Below, piece by piece: positions 8,645 to 19,030 of a stretch of 64,000 nt of DNA (position 1 is the first letter of the stretch; each line of letters starts with the position of its first letter). A program made the position numbers and the translations under genes. Below the pieces are notes generated by a model. The model saw nothing but the letters and a program-made list of their open reading frames with translations. It was not told the DNA's origin and did no database searches. The stretch spans positions 2,790,001 through 2,854,000 of the forward strand of contig CP119321.1 in NCBI GenBank assembly GCA_029202445.1. The letters run 5' to 3'. The stretch is from Candidatus Microbacterium phytovorans. Lineage in GTDB: Bacteria > Actinomycetota > Actinomycetes > Actinomycetales > Microbacteriaceae.

Positions 8645-8652
8645 ACGATATG
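8618..8652. promoter_or_regulatory. Inverted repeat, likely operator for the XRE regulator
   Basis: CATATCG (8618-8624) and CGATATG (8646-8652) are perfect inverted arms, with an inner TTGT/ACAA dyad. They cover the -35 to -10 region of the DUF2975/XRE promoter, as expected of an autorepressor site. It also lies between the divergent clpC gene and this operon. Confidence 0.5.
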
Positions 8653-8773
8653 GGTGTCTGCGTCGTGCTGTCAATCGGCGGTGCGCCCCCAGCGAACACG
8701 GGCATACCGGCATCCCGCGGTGGTTATCGTCATTCGTAAGCGCCAGAAGACTCGGCGCGTGAAGGAGTGGACG

Positions 8774-11299
<2,526 letters not shown>

Positions 11300-11312
11300 T
11301 CTGACGCACGAC

Positions 11313-11355
11313 ACGAAGAGCGGATGCCACGCGGCATCCGCTCTTCGTCGTTTCT
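11313..11355 (+). terminator. Intrinsic terminator of clpC
   Basis: A perfect 16-bp stem (11313-11328 with 11333-11348, loop ACGC) is followed by TCGTTT. The stem is built from an inverted pair of the GGATGCC heptamer flanked by GAAGAGC/GCTCTTC. It starts 13 bases after the clpC stop. Confidence 0.85.
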
Positions 11356-11395
11356 GCCGCCGGATATCGATATGTTGCCAGATTCCACAAAGTCC

Positions 11396-11425
11396 TTGCG
11401 CTCGGCGGCGGTGTCTGTCTAGAGT
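11396..11425 (+). promoter_or_regulatory. Candidate promoter of the LacI-type regulator
   Basis: TTGCGC (11396-11401), an 18-base spacer, then TAGAGT (11420-11425). The palindromic operator begins about 19 bases after the -10 box, a position suited to repression. Confidence 0.45.
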
Positions 11426-11443
11426 GCTGACGAAGCGTTTCCG

Positions 11444-11455
11444 CGAAGCGCTTCG
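11444..11455. promoter_or_regulatory. LacI-family operator (autoregulatory)
   Basis: The perfect palindrome CGAAGCGCTTCG lies 30 bases before the regulator ATG, with a half-related copy (CGAAGCGTTT) at 11431. The same palindrome recurs at 12548-12559 before the sugar transporter, so one repressor probably controls both. The central CG with A/T-rich arms fits LacI/GalR sites. Confidence 0.75.
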
Positions 11456-11485
11456 ATCATCACCAGCACGGACGACGGAGTCGAC

Positions 11486-12499
11486 ATGGCGAACATCACC
11501 CAGGTGGCTGAGGCCGCCGGTGTGTCGATCTCCACCGTGTCGTACGCGCTCAGCGGCAAGCGGCCCGTCGCGCCGGATACGCGACGTCGGATCGAAGCGG
11601 CCGTGCGCGAACTCGGCTACAGCCCCAACGCGGGCGCCCGGATGCTCGCGGGCCGTCGCACGCAGATCTTCGCCCTCACCGAGCCGCTGCGGGCCGACTC
11701 GCACGCCCCGACCCACATGTCGTTCGTGCTCGCGACGACCGTCGCCGCCCGCCGCCACGACTACGACATCCTTCTCCTCACCGACGAGCAGGCTTCGGCC
11801 GGGATGGGGCGGGTCGCCTCGAGCGGTCTCGTCGACGCCATCCTCGTGCTCGACGTCGGCCCGGACGACGAGCGCGTGCCCCTCGCTCGATCCATCGACA
11901 CGCCCACGATCTTCATCGGTGTGCCCGACGACCGCGACGGCCTCGTCTGCGTCGACCTCGACTTCGAGGCCGCAGCGGCCCTCGCGGTCGACCGACTCGT
12001 CGACGCCGGCCACGCGAACCTCGGTCTCATCGGGCAGCCCGCCGTCGCCTACGAGAAGTCCAACTTCCCACCGCGCCTCCGCCGCTCGTTCGAGGCGCGC
12101 GCCACCGCGCGCGGTGCCCGGGTCGCGTTCCGCACGTCGGGCGACCGCGCGACGAACATCCCCGCCACACGTGCGGCCGTCGGTGAGATGCTCGACGCCG
12201 GCGTCACCGCTGTCGCCGTGCACGCGGCCGATGACGTGCACCACGCCGTGCTCGCAGAGCTCGCCGAGCGGGGGCTGAGCGTCCCCGCCGACGTTTCGCT
12301 TCTCTCCGTCGCCGCATCGTTCGACACCGAGCAGCTTCCCCTGCCGGTGGATGTCATCCCGCTGATTCCCGAAGCGTCCTGCGACCTCGCGGTCGAGCTG
12401 GCGCTGCAGAGCCTGACGGCGGAGCCGCCCTCCGCCGGGCTCCACCTCATCGCACCCACCTACCTCGATCGCGGGTCGATCGCGCCGCCGCGGCGCTGA
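11486..12499 (+). CDS. LacI-family transcriptional regulator
   Basis: 337 residues. The N-terminal helix-turn-helix (ITQVAEAAGVSISTVSYALSGK, residues 4-25 region) and hinge helix (RMLAGRR) are typical. A periplasmic-binding-like sugar-sensing domain fills residues 60-335. It sits directly before an ABC sugar importer and a GH31 glycosidase, so the effector is probably the imported saccharide or its product. Operators are visible before this gene and before the transporter. Confidence 0.9.
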   Translation: MANITQVAEAAGVSISTVSYALSGKRPVAPDTRRRIEAAVRELGYSPNAGARMLAGRRTQIFALTEPLRADSHAPTHMSFVLATTVAARRHDYDILLLTDEQASAGMGRVASSGLVDAILVLDVGPDDERVPLARSIDTPTIFIGVPDDRDGLVCVDLDFEAAAALAVDRLVDAGHANLGLIGQPAVAYEKSNFPPRLRRSFEARATARGARVAFRTSGDRATNIPATRAAVGEMLDAGVTAVAVHAADDVHHAVLAELAERGLSVPADVSLLSVAASFDTEQLPLPVDVIPLIPEASCDLAVELALQSLTAEPPSAGLHLIAPTYLDRGSIAPPRR

Positions 12500-12546
12500 T
12501 CCGCACCGTCCGCCCAACTGAACACCGCGTTTCTGCATCTGCATCA

Positions 12547-12560
12547 TCGAAGCGCTTCGA
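12547..12560. promoter_or_regulatory. LacI-family operator of the sugar transport operon
   Basis: TCGAAGCGCTTCGA is a perfect 14-bp palindrome 67 bases before the binding-protein start, identical in core to the site at 11444-11455. Confidence 0.75.
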
Positions 12561-12626
12561 CACCCTTCGTCGAAGCATCCGCATACCGAACGACCAACGA
12601 AGGTCACTGAGAAAGGAGTGCCACCG

Positions 12627-13970
12627 ATGGCACGCAATACTCACCACACAGCACGGTTCGGAATCCCTGGACCCGCGCTGCGCCGCGCCGCGGCCGGACT
12701 CGCCGTCGTCACCGTCGGCGCGCTCGCCCTCTCGGCCTGCACGACGAGCACCGAAGACCCCGGCACCACCGAGGGCGGCACGCTCAAGCTCTGGCACTAC
12801 GAGGGCGCCGACAGCGCCATGGGCAAGGCGTGGGCCGAGGCCATCTCCGTCTTCGAGGAGGAGACGGGGGCGACGGTCGAGTTCGAAGAGAAGTCGTTCG
12901 AGCAGATCCAGTCCACGGCGAGCCAGGTGCTCGACACCGACGCTGCGCCCGACCTCATGGAGTTCAACAAGGGCAACGCCACTGCCGGCTTCCTCGCCAG
13001 CACGGGCCTCATCAGCGACATCAGCGACGCCGTCGACGAGTACGGCTGGGCCGACAAGCTCGCCCCGTCGCTCCAGACCACCGCGAAGTACACCGACGAC
13101 GGGGTCATGGGCGGCGACACCTGGTACGGAATCCCCAACTACGGCGAGTTCGTCGGCGTGTACTACAACCTCGACGCGTTCGCCGACGCAGGCCTGGAGG
13201 TTCCCACGACCTACGACGAGTTCGTGGCCGTGCTCGACGCCTTCGTCGCGAAGGGCATCACACCGCTCGCCGAAGCCGGCGCGGAGTACCCGCTCGGGCA
13301 GCTCTGGTACCAGCTCGCGCTCAGCCAGGGCGACCGTCAGTTCGTGAACGACTACCAGCTGTACGAGAACCCCGTCGACTGGCAGGGGCCGGAGATCACG
13401 TACGCGAGCCAGACCCTCGCCGACTACGTCGAGAAGGGCTACATCGCCTCCGACGTCTCCTCGGTGAAGGCAGAGGATGCCGGTGTGTCCTTCATCAACG
13501 GCACCGCGCCGATCTTCGTGTCCGGCTCGTGGTGGTACGGCCGCTTCGTGAGCGAGGCGACCGGCTTCGACTGGACGATGACGGCCTTCCCCGAGGCGAC
13601 GCTGTCGCTCGGCTCGTCGGGCAACCTGTGGGTCGTGCCCGAGAACGCCGCCAACAAGGAACTCGCTTACGAGTTCATCGACATCACCATGCGTCCTGAG
13701 ATCCAGGCGATCATCGGCAACAACGGCGGTGTGCCCGTCGCGGCCGACCCCGCCGACATCACCGACGAGAAGAGCCAGGAGCTCATCACGGTGTTCAACG
13801 GCATCCTCGACGCCGACGGACTGTCCTTCTACCCGGACTGGCCCGCGCCCGGCTTCTACGACGTGATCGTGCAGCAGCTGCAGGGCCTCGTCACCGGTTC
13901 GCAGGACGTCGCCACGACGAACACGAACCTCGGTGCCCAGTACGACGAAGGAACCGCCGACTTCCGCTGA
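12627..13970 (+). CDS. Sugar ABC transporter substrate-binding lipoprotein (family 1)
   Basis: 447 residues. A signal peptide with a lipobox (LSAC, Cys about residue 38) anchors it outside the membrane. The mature sequence (LKLWHYEGADSAMGKAWAEAISVFEEETG) is a family 1 extracellular solute-binding protein for oligosaccharides. AAAGGAG lies 8-9 bases before the ATG; an upstream in-frame GTG would overlap that site. It is the first gene of an operon with two permeases and a glycosidase. No ATPase is encoded here, so a shared MsiK-like ATPase elsewhere is likely. Confidence 0.92.
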   Translation: MARNTHHTARFGIPGPALRRAAAGLAVVTVGALALSACTTSTEDPGTTEGGTLKLWHYEGADSAMGKAWAEAISVFEEETGATVEFEEKSFEQIQSTASQVLDTDAAPDLMEFNKGNATAGFLASTGLISDISDAVDEYGWADKLAPSLQTTAKYTDDGVMGGDTWYGIPNYGEFVGVYYNLDAFADAGLEVPTTYDEFVAVLDAFVAKGITPLAEAGAEYPLGQLWYQLALSQGDRQFVNDYQLYENPVDWQGPEITYASQTLADYVEKGYIASDVSSVKAEDAGVSFINGTAPIFVSGSWWYGRFVSEATGFDWTMTAFPEATLSLGSSGNLWVVPENAANKELAYEFIDITMRPEIQAIIGNNGGVPVAADPADITDEKSQELITVFNGILDADGLSFYPDWPAPGFYDVIVQQLQGLVTGSQDVATTNTNLGAQYDEGTADFR

Positions 13971-13986
13971 GTCGACGTCCGACCGA

Positions 13987-14025
13987 GGCGACGGGTGCGG
14001 CCCTCACCGCGCCGCACCCGTCGCC
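13987..14025 (+). promoter_or_regulatory. Hairpin between binding protein and permeases
   Basis: A perfect 14-bp stem (13987-14000 with 14012-14025, 11-base loop) lies between the binding-protein stop and the permease start. There is no T-run. Such a structure would protect or attenuate the message so that the binding protein is made in excess of the permeases. Confidence 0.6.
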
Positions 14026-14051
14026 CGTCCGTCCCGCAATCGAGGAGAACC

Positions 14052-15014
14052 ATGACCACCGCCACGCGCCCGCGGCGGCAGAAGCTGCCGCCCGAGGAGC
14101 CGTCGATCCCGCAGCGTTTGGGAGGGACCGCCGCCTACTGGCCCTACCTCCTGCCCGGTCTCGTGCTGCTCGTCGTCATCGTGCTCGTGCCGCTCGTGTG
14201 GAACGTGTACCTCACGTTCACGAAGTGGCGCGGCGTGCGCGAACCCGAGTTCATCGGGCTCGACAACTGGACGAAGCTGCTCACCGACGCGGACTTCTGG
14301 ACCTCGTTCGGCAACTCCGTCTGGATGGTCCTGGCGATGGTGGTCGTCCCGACGATCGTGGGCCTCATCGTCGCGGCGCTGCTGTTCGACGTGATCGGCC
14401 GCAAGTTCGGCGGCAAGCTCGGCAGCTTCCTCCGCGCCACCTACTACCTCCCGCAAATCCTCCCCGTCGCCGTCGCCGGCATCGTCATCGGCTGGATCGT
14501 GCGGCCCGGCGGCGAAGGCGCGCTCAACCAGATCCTCGCCCTCGTCGGCATCGGACCGGTCGACTGGCTGGGGCAGATGCCCTCTGCGCTCATCGTGCTG
14601 ATGGTCGTGCTCGTGTGGGTGCAGATCGGCTACCCGGTGGTCGTGTTCATGGCCGCCCTCCAGCGCGTCGACCCCGAGCTGTACGAAGCGGCCGAGCTCG
14701 ACGGGGCGAACTGGCTGCAGCGGTTCACCGCGATCACGATGAGCATCATCCGTCCGGAGATCTTCGTCGTCACCCTCACCTGCACGATCGCCGCGCTCAA
14801 GGTCTTCGGCCCGGTCTACGTCATCACCGGCGGCGGCCCCGCCGGCGCGACCCTCGTGCCCGCGTACTACGCGTACCAGGAGTTCTTCACGAAGCGGAAC
14901 GTCGGCTACGGCGCGACGATCGCCACCGTCCTCACGATCGTCGTCGTGATCGTGTCCGTCATCTTCATCCGGGTGCAGTCGTCGCTCGAGCGCAAGGAAA
15001 GGGCAGGTCTGTGA
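14052..15014 (+). CDS. Sugar ABC transporter permease, MalF-type
   Basis: 320 residues with six membrane helices. The EAA loop is visible as LYEAAELDGANWLQRFTAIT, around residue 211. A GAGGAG site precedes the ATG. Its TGA overlaps the next ATG by one base. It forms the transmembrane channel with the following permease. Confidence 0.92.
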   Translation: MTTATRPRRQKLPPEEPSIPQRLGGTAAYWPYLLPGLVLLVVIVLVPLVWNVYLTFTKWRGVREPEFIGLDNWTKLLTDADFWTSFGNSVWMVLAMVVVPTIVGLIVAALLFDVIGRKFGGKLGSFLRATYYLPQILPVAVAGIVIGWIVRPGGEGALNQILALVGIGPVDWLGQMPSALIVLMVVLVWVQIGYPVVVFMAALQRVDPELYEAAELDGANWLQRFTAITMSIIRPEIFVVTLTCTIAALKVFGPVYVITGGGPAGATLVPAYYAYQEFFTKRNVGYGATIATVLTIVVVIVSVIFIRVQSSLERKERAGL

Positions 15015-15919
15015 TGGCTGCCACCACCGTCCTCATCGCGGATGCCGCGGCCCCCCGCGCCGCGAAGCCGCAGCGCCGCCCCCGCGGCGGCATGACCCGC
15101 AAGCGCGGCATCGACTGGCTCATGCTGGTGCTCGTCTCCCTCGGGGCCCTGCTCGTGCTGGCGCCCTTCTACCTCGTGCTGGTCAACTCGTTCAAGTCGC
15201 CCGTCGACTACGCGAACTCGGGACCGCTCGCCTTCCCCGAAGCGTTGGACTTCACCGGCATCCAGAAGTTCTGGGAGCGCGTCAACTTCCCCCAGAAGGT
15301 CTGGAACTCGATCTTCATCTCGGGGATCGTCGCCGTGCTCGCGGTGCTGCTGTCGATGCTCAACGCCTTCGCGATCGGCATCGGCCGCGTGCGCGGACGC
15401 ACGTGGATCGTGCTGCTGTTCCTCCTCGCCAACCTGCTGCCCCAGGAGGCGCTGCTCTACCCGCTGTACTACATGTTCAAAGAGGTCGGCCTCTACGACA
15501 GCGTCTGGGCGGTGATCATCGTCTTCACGGTCGTGCAGGCGGCGTTCGGCACCTACCTGCTCTCGGCGGTGTACGGCACGTTCCCGAAAGAGGTGCTGGA
15601 GGCGGCATCGATCGACGGTGCCACCCGCTGGCAGATCCTCTGGCGGGTCGTCTTCCCCATCAGCCGTCCCACGCTGTCGGTGCTGCTCATCTTCTTCTTC
15701 ATCTGGACGTGGAACGAGTTCCTCATCCCGTTGACCCTCCTCGCCTCCAACGCCAACCAGACGGTGCCGGTCGCCATCAGCGTGCTGCAGGGCGATCGCC
15801 TGATGGACGTGACGACGACGAGCGCCTCTGCGCTGCTCGGCATCATCCCCACGCTCATCTTCTTCCTCATCTTCCAGCGCACCCTCACGCGCGGCATCAC
15901 GGCAGGAGCAGTCAAGTAA
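15014..15919 (+). CDS. Sugar ABC transporter permease, MalG-type
   Basis: 301 residues with six membrane helices and the EAA loop VLEAASIDGATRWQILWRVV near residue 195. It has a positively charged N-terminal tail of about 30 residues before the first helix. It is coupled to both neighbours by one-base stop/start overlaps (TGATG and TAATG). Confidence 0.92.
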   Translation: MAATTVLIADAAAPRAAKPQRRPRGGMTRKRGIDWLMLVLVSLGALLVLAPFYLVLVNSFKSPVDYANSGPLAFPEALDFTGIQKFWERVNFPQKVWNSIFISGIVAVLAVLLSMLNAFAIGIGRVRGRTWIVLLFLLANLLPQEALLYPLYYMFKEVGLYDSVWAVIIVFTVVQAAFGTYLLSAVYGTFPKEVLEAASIDGATRWQILWRVVFPISRPTLSVLLIFFFIWTWNEFLIPLTLLASNANQTVPVAISVLQGDRLMDVTTTSASALLGIIPTLIFFLIFQRTLTRGITAGAVK

Positions 15920-18156
15920 TGAAGTTCACCGACGGGTTCTGGCAGCTGCGCCCCGGAGTCACCGCGCTGTACGCCCAAGAGGCGTACGACATCGAACCGA
16001 CGGATGCCACGGCCGACGGCCCCGGCATCCGGATCACCGCCCCCACCGGCGTGATCACCGGCCGCGGTGCGACCCTCAACCGCCCCGTGCTCACCGTCAC
16101 GCTGTCCTCACCGCTGGAGGGCGTGATCCGTGTGCGCGTCTCCCACCACGAGGGCGGTCGCCGGCACGGCGGCTTCGAAACGCCCGGCGCCGTGGCGGGA
16201 GGCGTCGGCGACGTGGAGATCGGTGCCGACGGCGGCGTGCTGCGCACCGGCACGCTCGCGGCCCGGATCGCATCCGGGGTGCCCTGGTCGCTGGCCTTCG
16301 AGGTCGACGGTCGCCGCGTCACCGGCAGCGGCAACAAGGCGCAGGGCTATGTGCGGCTCGCGGCCGACGCGGCCGTCGACCACGGCATCGTCGGCAACGC
16401 GCGAGCCGAGACCGGCGTGCCCGATGAGCGGGTGTTCGTCCACGAGCAGCTCGACCTCGGCGTGGGAGAGACGATCTACGGCCTGGGGGAGCGGTTCGGT
16501 CCGCTCGTGAAGAACGGTCAGTCGGTCGACATCTGGAATGCCGACGGCGGAACGTCCAGCGAGCAGGCGTACAAGAACGTGCCGTTCTACGTCTCGTCGG
16601 CCGGATACGGCCTCCTCGTCAACGACCCCGGTCACGTCTCGTTCGAGGTCGGGTCGGAGGCGGTCGAACGGGTGCAGTTCGCCGTGCCGGGCGAGGTGCT
16701 CGAGTACTTCGTCTTCGCCGGTCCCACCGCCGCCGACCTGCTCCACCGCTACACGGCCCTGACCGGTCGCGCCCCCGTCGTGCCGGCGTGGTCGTACGGA
16801 CCCTGGCTGTCGACCTCCTTCACGACCGACTACGACGAGGCGACGGTCACGTCGTTCATCGAGGGCATGGCCGAGCGCGAGCTCCCGCTGTCGGTGTTCC
16901 ACTTCGACTGCTTCTGGATGCGCGAGTTCAACTGGTGCGACTTCGAGTGGGATCCGCGGGTCTTCCCCGATCCGGAGGGCATGCTCGCGCGCTTGCACGA
17001 GCGAGGACTGCGTGTGTCGGCGTGGATCAACCCCTACATCGGGCAGCGCTCGCCGCTGTTCGAGGAGGCGTCGAGCCGAGGCTTCCTCGTGCGCCGTGCC
17101 GACGGTTCGGTCTGGCAGTGGGACCTGTGGCAGGCGGGCATGGGGCTCGTCGACTTCACCAACCCCGACGCCACCGCCTGGTACCAGGGTCACCTCCGGC
17201 GGCTCCTCGCGCAGGGCGTGGACTGCTTCAAGACCGACTTCGGCGAGCGCATCCCGACCGAAGTGGTCTGGCACGACGGCGCCGACCCCGGCCGGATGCA
17301 CAACCTCTACACCCAGCTCTACAACCGCGCCGTCCACGACGTGCTCGTCCAGGAGCGCGGGGCGGGCGAGGCGGTGCTGTTCGCGCGGTCGGCCACCGCG
17401 GGCGGGCAGACGATGCCCGTGCACTGGGGCGGCGACAACACGTCGACCTTCGTCTCCATGGCCGAGAGCCTGCGTGGCGGTCTGTCGCTCGCGATGAGCG
17501 GCTTCGCGCACTGGAGCCACGACATCGGCGGCTTCGAGGGCACACCCGACCCGGCGGTCTTCAAGCGGTGGACCGCCTTCGGTCTCCTGTCGAGCCACAG
17601 CCGCTTCCACGGGTCCGACTCGTACCGCGTGCCGTGGGCGTTCGACGAGGAGGCGGTGGAGGTGACGCGGCGGTTCTCGCACCTGAAGATGCGGCTCATG
17701 CCGTACCTGTACCAGCTGGGTCTGGATGCCGCCGAGACCGGCATCCCTCTCATGCGACCCCTGGTGCTCGAGTTCCCGGACGACCCGGCGGTCGCCTACC
17801 TCGACCGGCAGTACATGCTCGGCCCGAGCCTGCTCGTGGCTCCCGTGTTCTCCGCGGAGGGCGACGTCGAGTTCTATCTCCCGGCGGGAGAGTGGACGAG
17901 CCTGCTGACGGGGGAGACGGTCGAGGGCGGCCGCTGGCTGCGCGAGCGCCACGGATACGACTCCCTGCCGCTGTACGTCCGGCCCGGCGCCGTCCTCCCC
18001 TGGGGCGCGCGCGTGGACCGGCCCGACTACGACTACACCGACGGCCTGCAGCTGCGGGTGTTCCCGGGCGGGGAGGGCATGGCATCCGTCGTCGTCACCA
18101 CGCCCGACGGCGCGAGCCGCACCTACGAGGTCGACCGGGCCGACGTCACGCGGTGA
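15919..18156 (+). CDS. Glycoside hydrolase family 31, alpha-xylosidase type
   Basis: 745 residues. Beta-sandwich N-domain, (beta/alpha)8 barrel and C-terminal beta domains fit GH31. The nucleophile Asp440 lies in FKTDFGERIPTEV, and the likely acid/base Asp506 in HWGGDNTS. The YicI-like FGERIPT wording favours alpha-xylosidase over alpha-glucosidase. There is no signal peptide, so it acts on imported saccharide in the cytosol. Its 3' end overlaps the convergent transglutaminase gene by 11 bases. Confidence 0.9.
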   Translation: MKFTDGFWQLRPGVTALYAQEAYDIEPTDATADGPGIRITAPTGVITGRGATLNRPVLTVTLSSPLEGVIRVRVSHHEGGRRHGGFETPGAVAGGVGDVEIGADGGVLRTGTLAARIASGVPWSLAFEVDGRRVTGSGNKAQGYVRLAADAAVDHGIVGNARAETGVPDERVFVHEQLDLGVGETIYGLGERFGPLVKNGQSVDIWNADGGTSSEQAYKNVPFYVSSAGYGLLVNDPGHVSFEVGSEAVERVQFAVPGEVLEYFVFAGPTAADLLHRYTALTGRAPVVPAWSYGPWLSTSFTTDYDEATVTSFIEGMAERELPLSVFHFDCFWMREFNWCDFEWDPRVFPDPEGMLARLHERGLRVSAWINPYIGQRSPLFEEASSRGFLVRRADGSVWQWDLWQAGMGLVDFTNPDATAWYQGHLRRLLAQGVDCFKTDFGERIPTEVVWHDGADPGRMHNLYTQLYNRAVHDVLVQERGAGEAVLFARSATAGGQTMPVHWGGDNTSTFVSMAESLRGGLSLAMSGFAHWSHDIGGFEGTPDPAVFKRWTAFGLLSSHSRFHGSDSYRVPWAFDEEAVEVTRRFSHLKMRLMPYLYQLGLDAAETGIPLMRPLVLEFPDDPAVAYLDRQYMLGPSLLVAPVFSAEGDVEFYLPAGEWTSLLTGETVEGGRWLRERHGYDSLPLYVRPGAVLPWGARVDRPDYDYTDGLQLRVFPGGEGMASVVVTTPDGASRTYEVDRADVTR

Positions 18157-19030
18157 GCGGGGCGACGTCGACCGAGACGCGGAGGGTCGAGGTCTTGGCC
18201 TTCGTGTAGATGATGCCCTTCACAGGCGACACGTCGCCGTAGTCGCGGCCCCACGCGACCGTGACGTAGCGGTCGTCGGCCCACTGGTCGTTCGTGGGGT
18301 CGATCGCGAGCCACTCGTCTCGGCCCGGGAGCCAGACCGCGAGCCACGCGTGCGACGCGTCGGCGCCGAAGACGCGCTCCTTGCCCGGCGGGGGCTGCGT
18401 CGCGAGGTAGCCCGACACGTATCGCGCGGCGACGCCGTGCGAGCGAAGGCAGGCCAGGGCGACGTGCGCGAAGTCCTGACACACCCCGGCGCGGGCGCGC
18501 ATCGCGTCGGCGACCGTGCTCGTGACCGTCGTGGCGGTCGCGTCGTAGTCGAAGTCGCGGAAGATCCGCTGCATGAGGTCGGTGACCGCCTCGCCCAGCG
18601 GGCGCCCGGGAGTAAGCGAGACCGCTCCGTAAGCGGCGGCGTCCGCATCGTGGCGGGCGCGAGGCGACTCGAGCGCGTACTCCGCCGCGCGCCACGCCTC
18701 CGGCGTCTCGGGGTGCTCGAGCGGCCGTGCCCGCTCCCACGGCAGCGCGAGCGCTGCGGTGTCGTATTCGGGCTTGTCGACCTCGACGACGCTCGAGGCC
18801 ACGATGGTCAGCGCCGCGTGCGGCTCGGTGACATGGAAGTAGGTCGACGCGTTGCCGAAGTAGTCGACGTCGGGGGCGAGGTCGCCCGGCAGCGGGTCGA
18901 CGGTGACGTCGGCGTCCGAGACGCGCTGCCACGGAAGGTCGCGCGGTACGAGATGGAACTGACCGACGCTGTCCTGCACGGGCTTGGCGTACGTGTACGC
19001 CGTGCGATGCCACACGCGATAGCGCCTCAT
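18146..19030 (-). CDS. Transglutaminase-like cysteine protease family protein
   Basis: 294 residues. An N-terminal bacterial transglutaminase-like beta domain precedes the papain-type triad: Cys in GVCQDFAH (about residue 182), His in ASHAWLAVW and Asp in IDPTNDQW. This type is regularly linked with circularly permuted ATP-grasp and alpha-E genes, as here. The ATG overlaps the upstream gene's stop (ATGA). The set is thought to make or modify peptide-like bonds; its product is unknown. Confidence 0.88.
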   Translation of the reverse strand: MRRYRVWHRTAYTYAKPVQDSVGQFHLVPRDLPWQRVSDADVTVDPLPGDLAPDVDYFGNASTYFHVTEPHAALTIVASSVVEVDKPEYDTAALALPWERARPLEHPETPEAWRAAEYALESPRARHDADAAAYGAVSLTPGRPLGEAVTDLMQRIFRDFDYDATATTVTSTVADAMRARAGVCQDFAHVALACLRSHGVAARYVSGYLATQPPPGKERVFGADASHAWLAVWLPGRDEWLAIDPTNDQWADDRYVTVAWGRDYGDVSPVKGIIYTKAKTSTLRVSVDVAPLTA

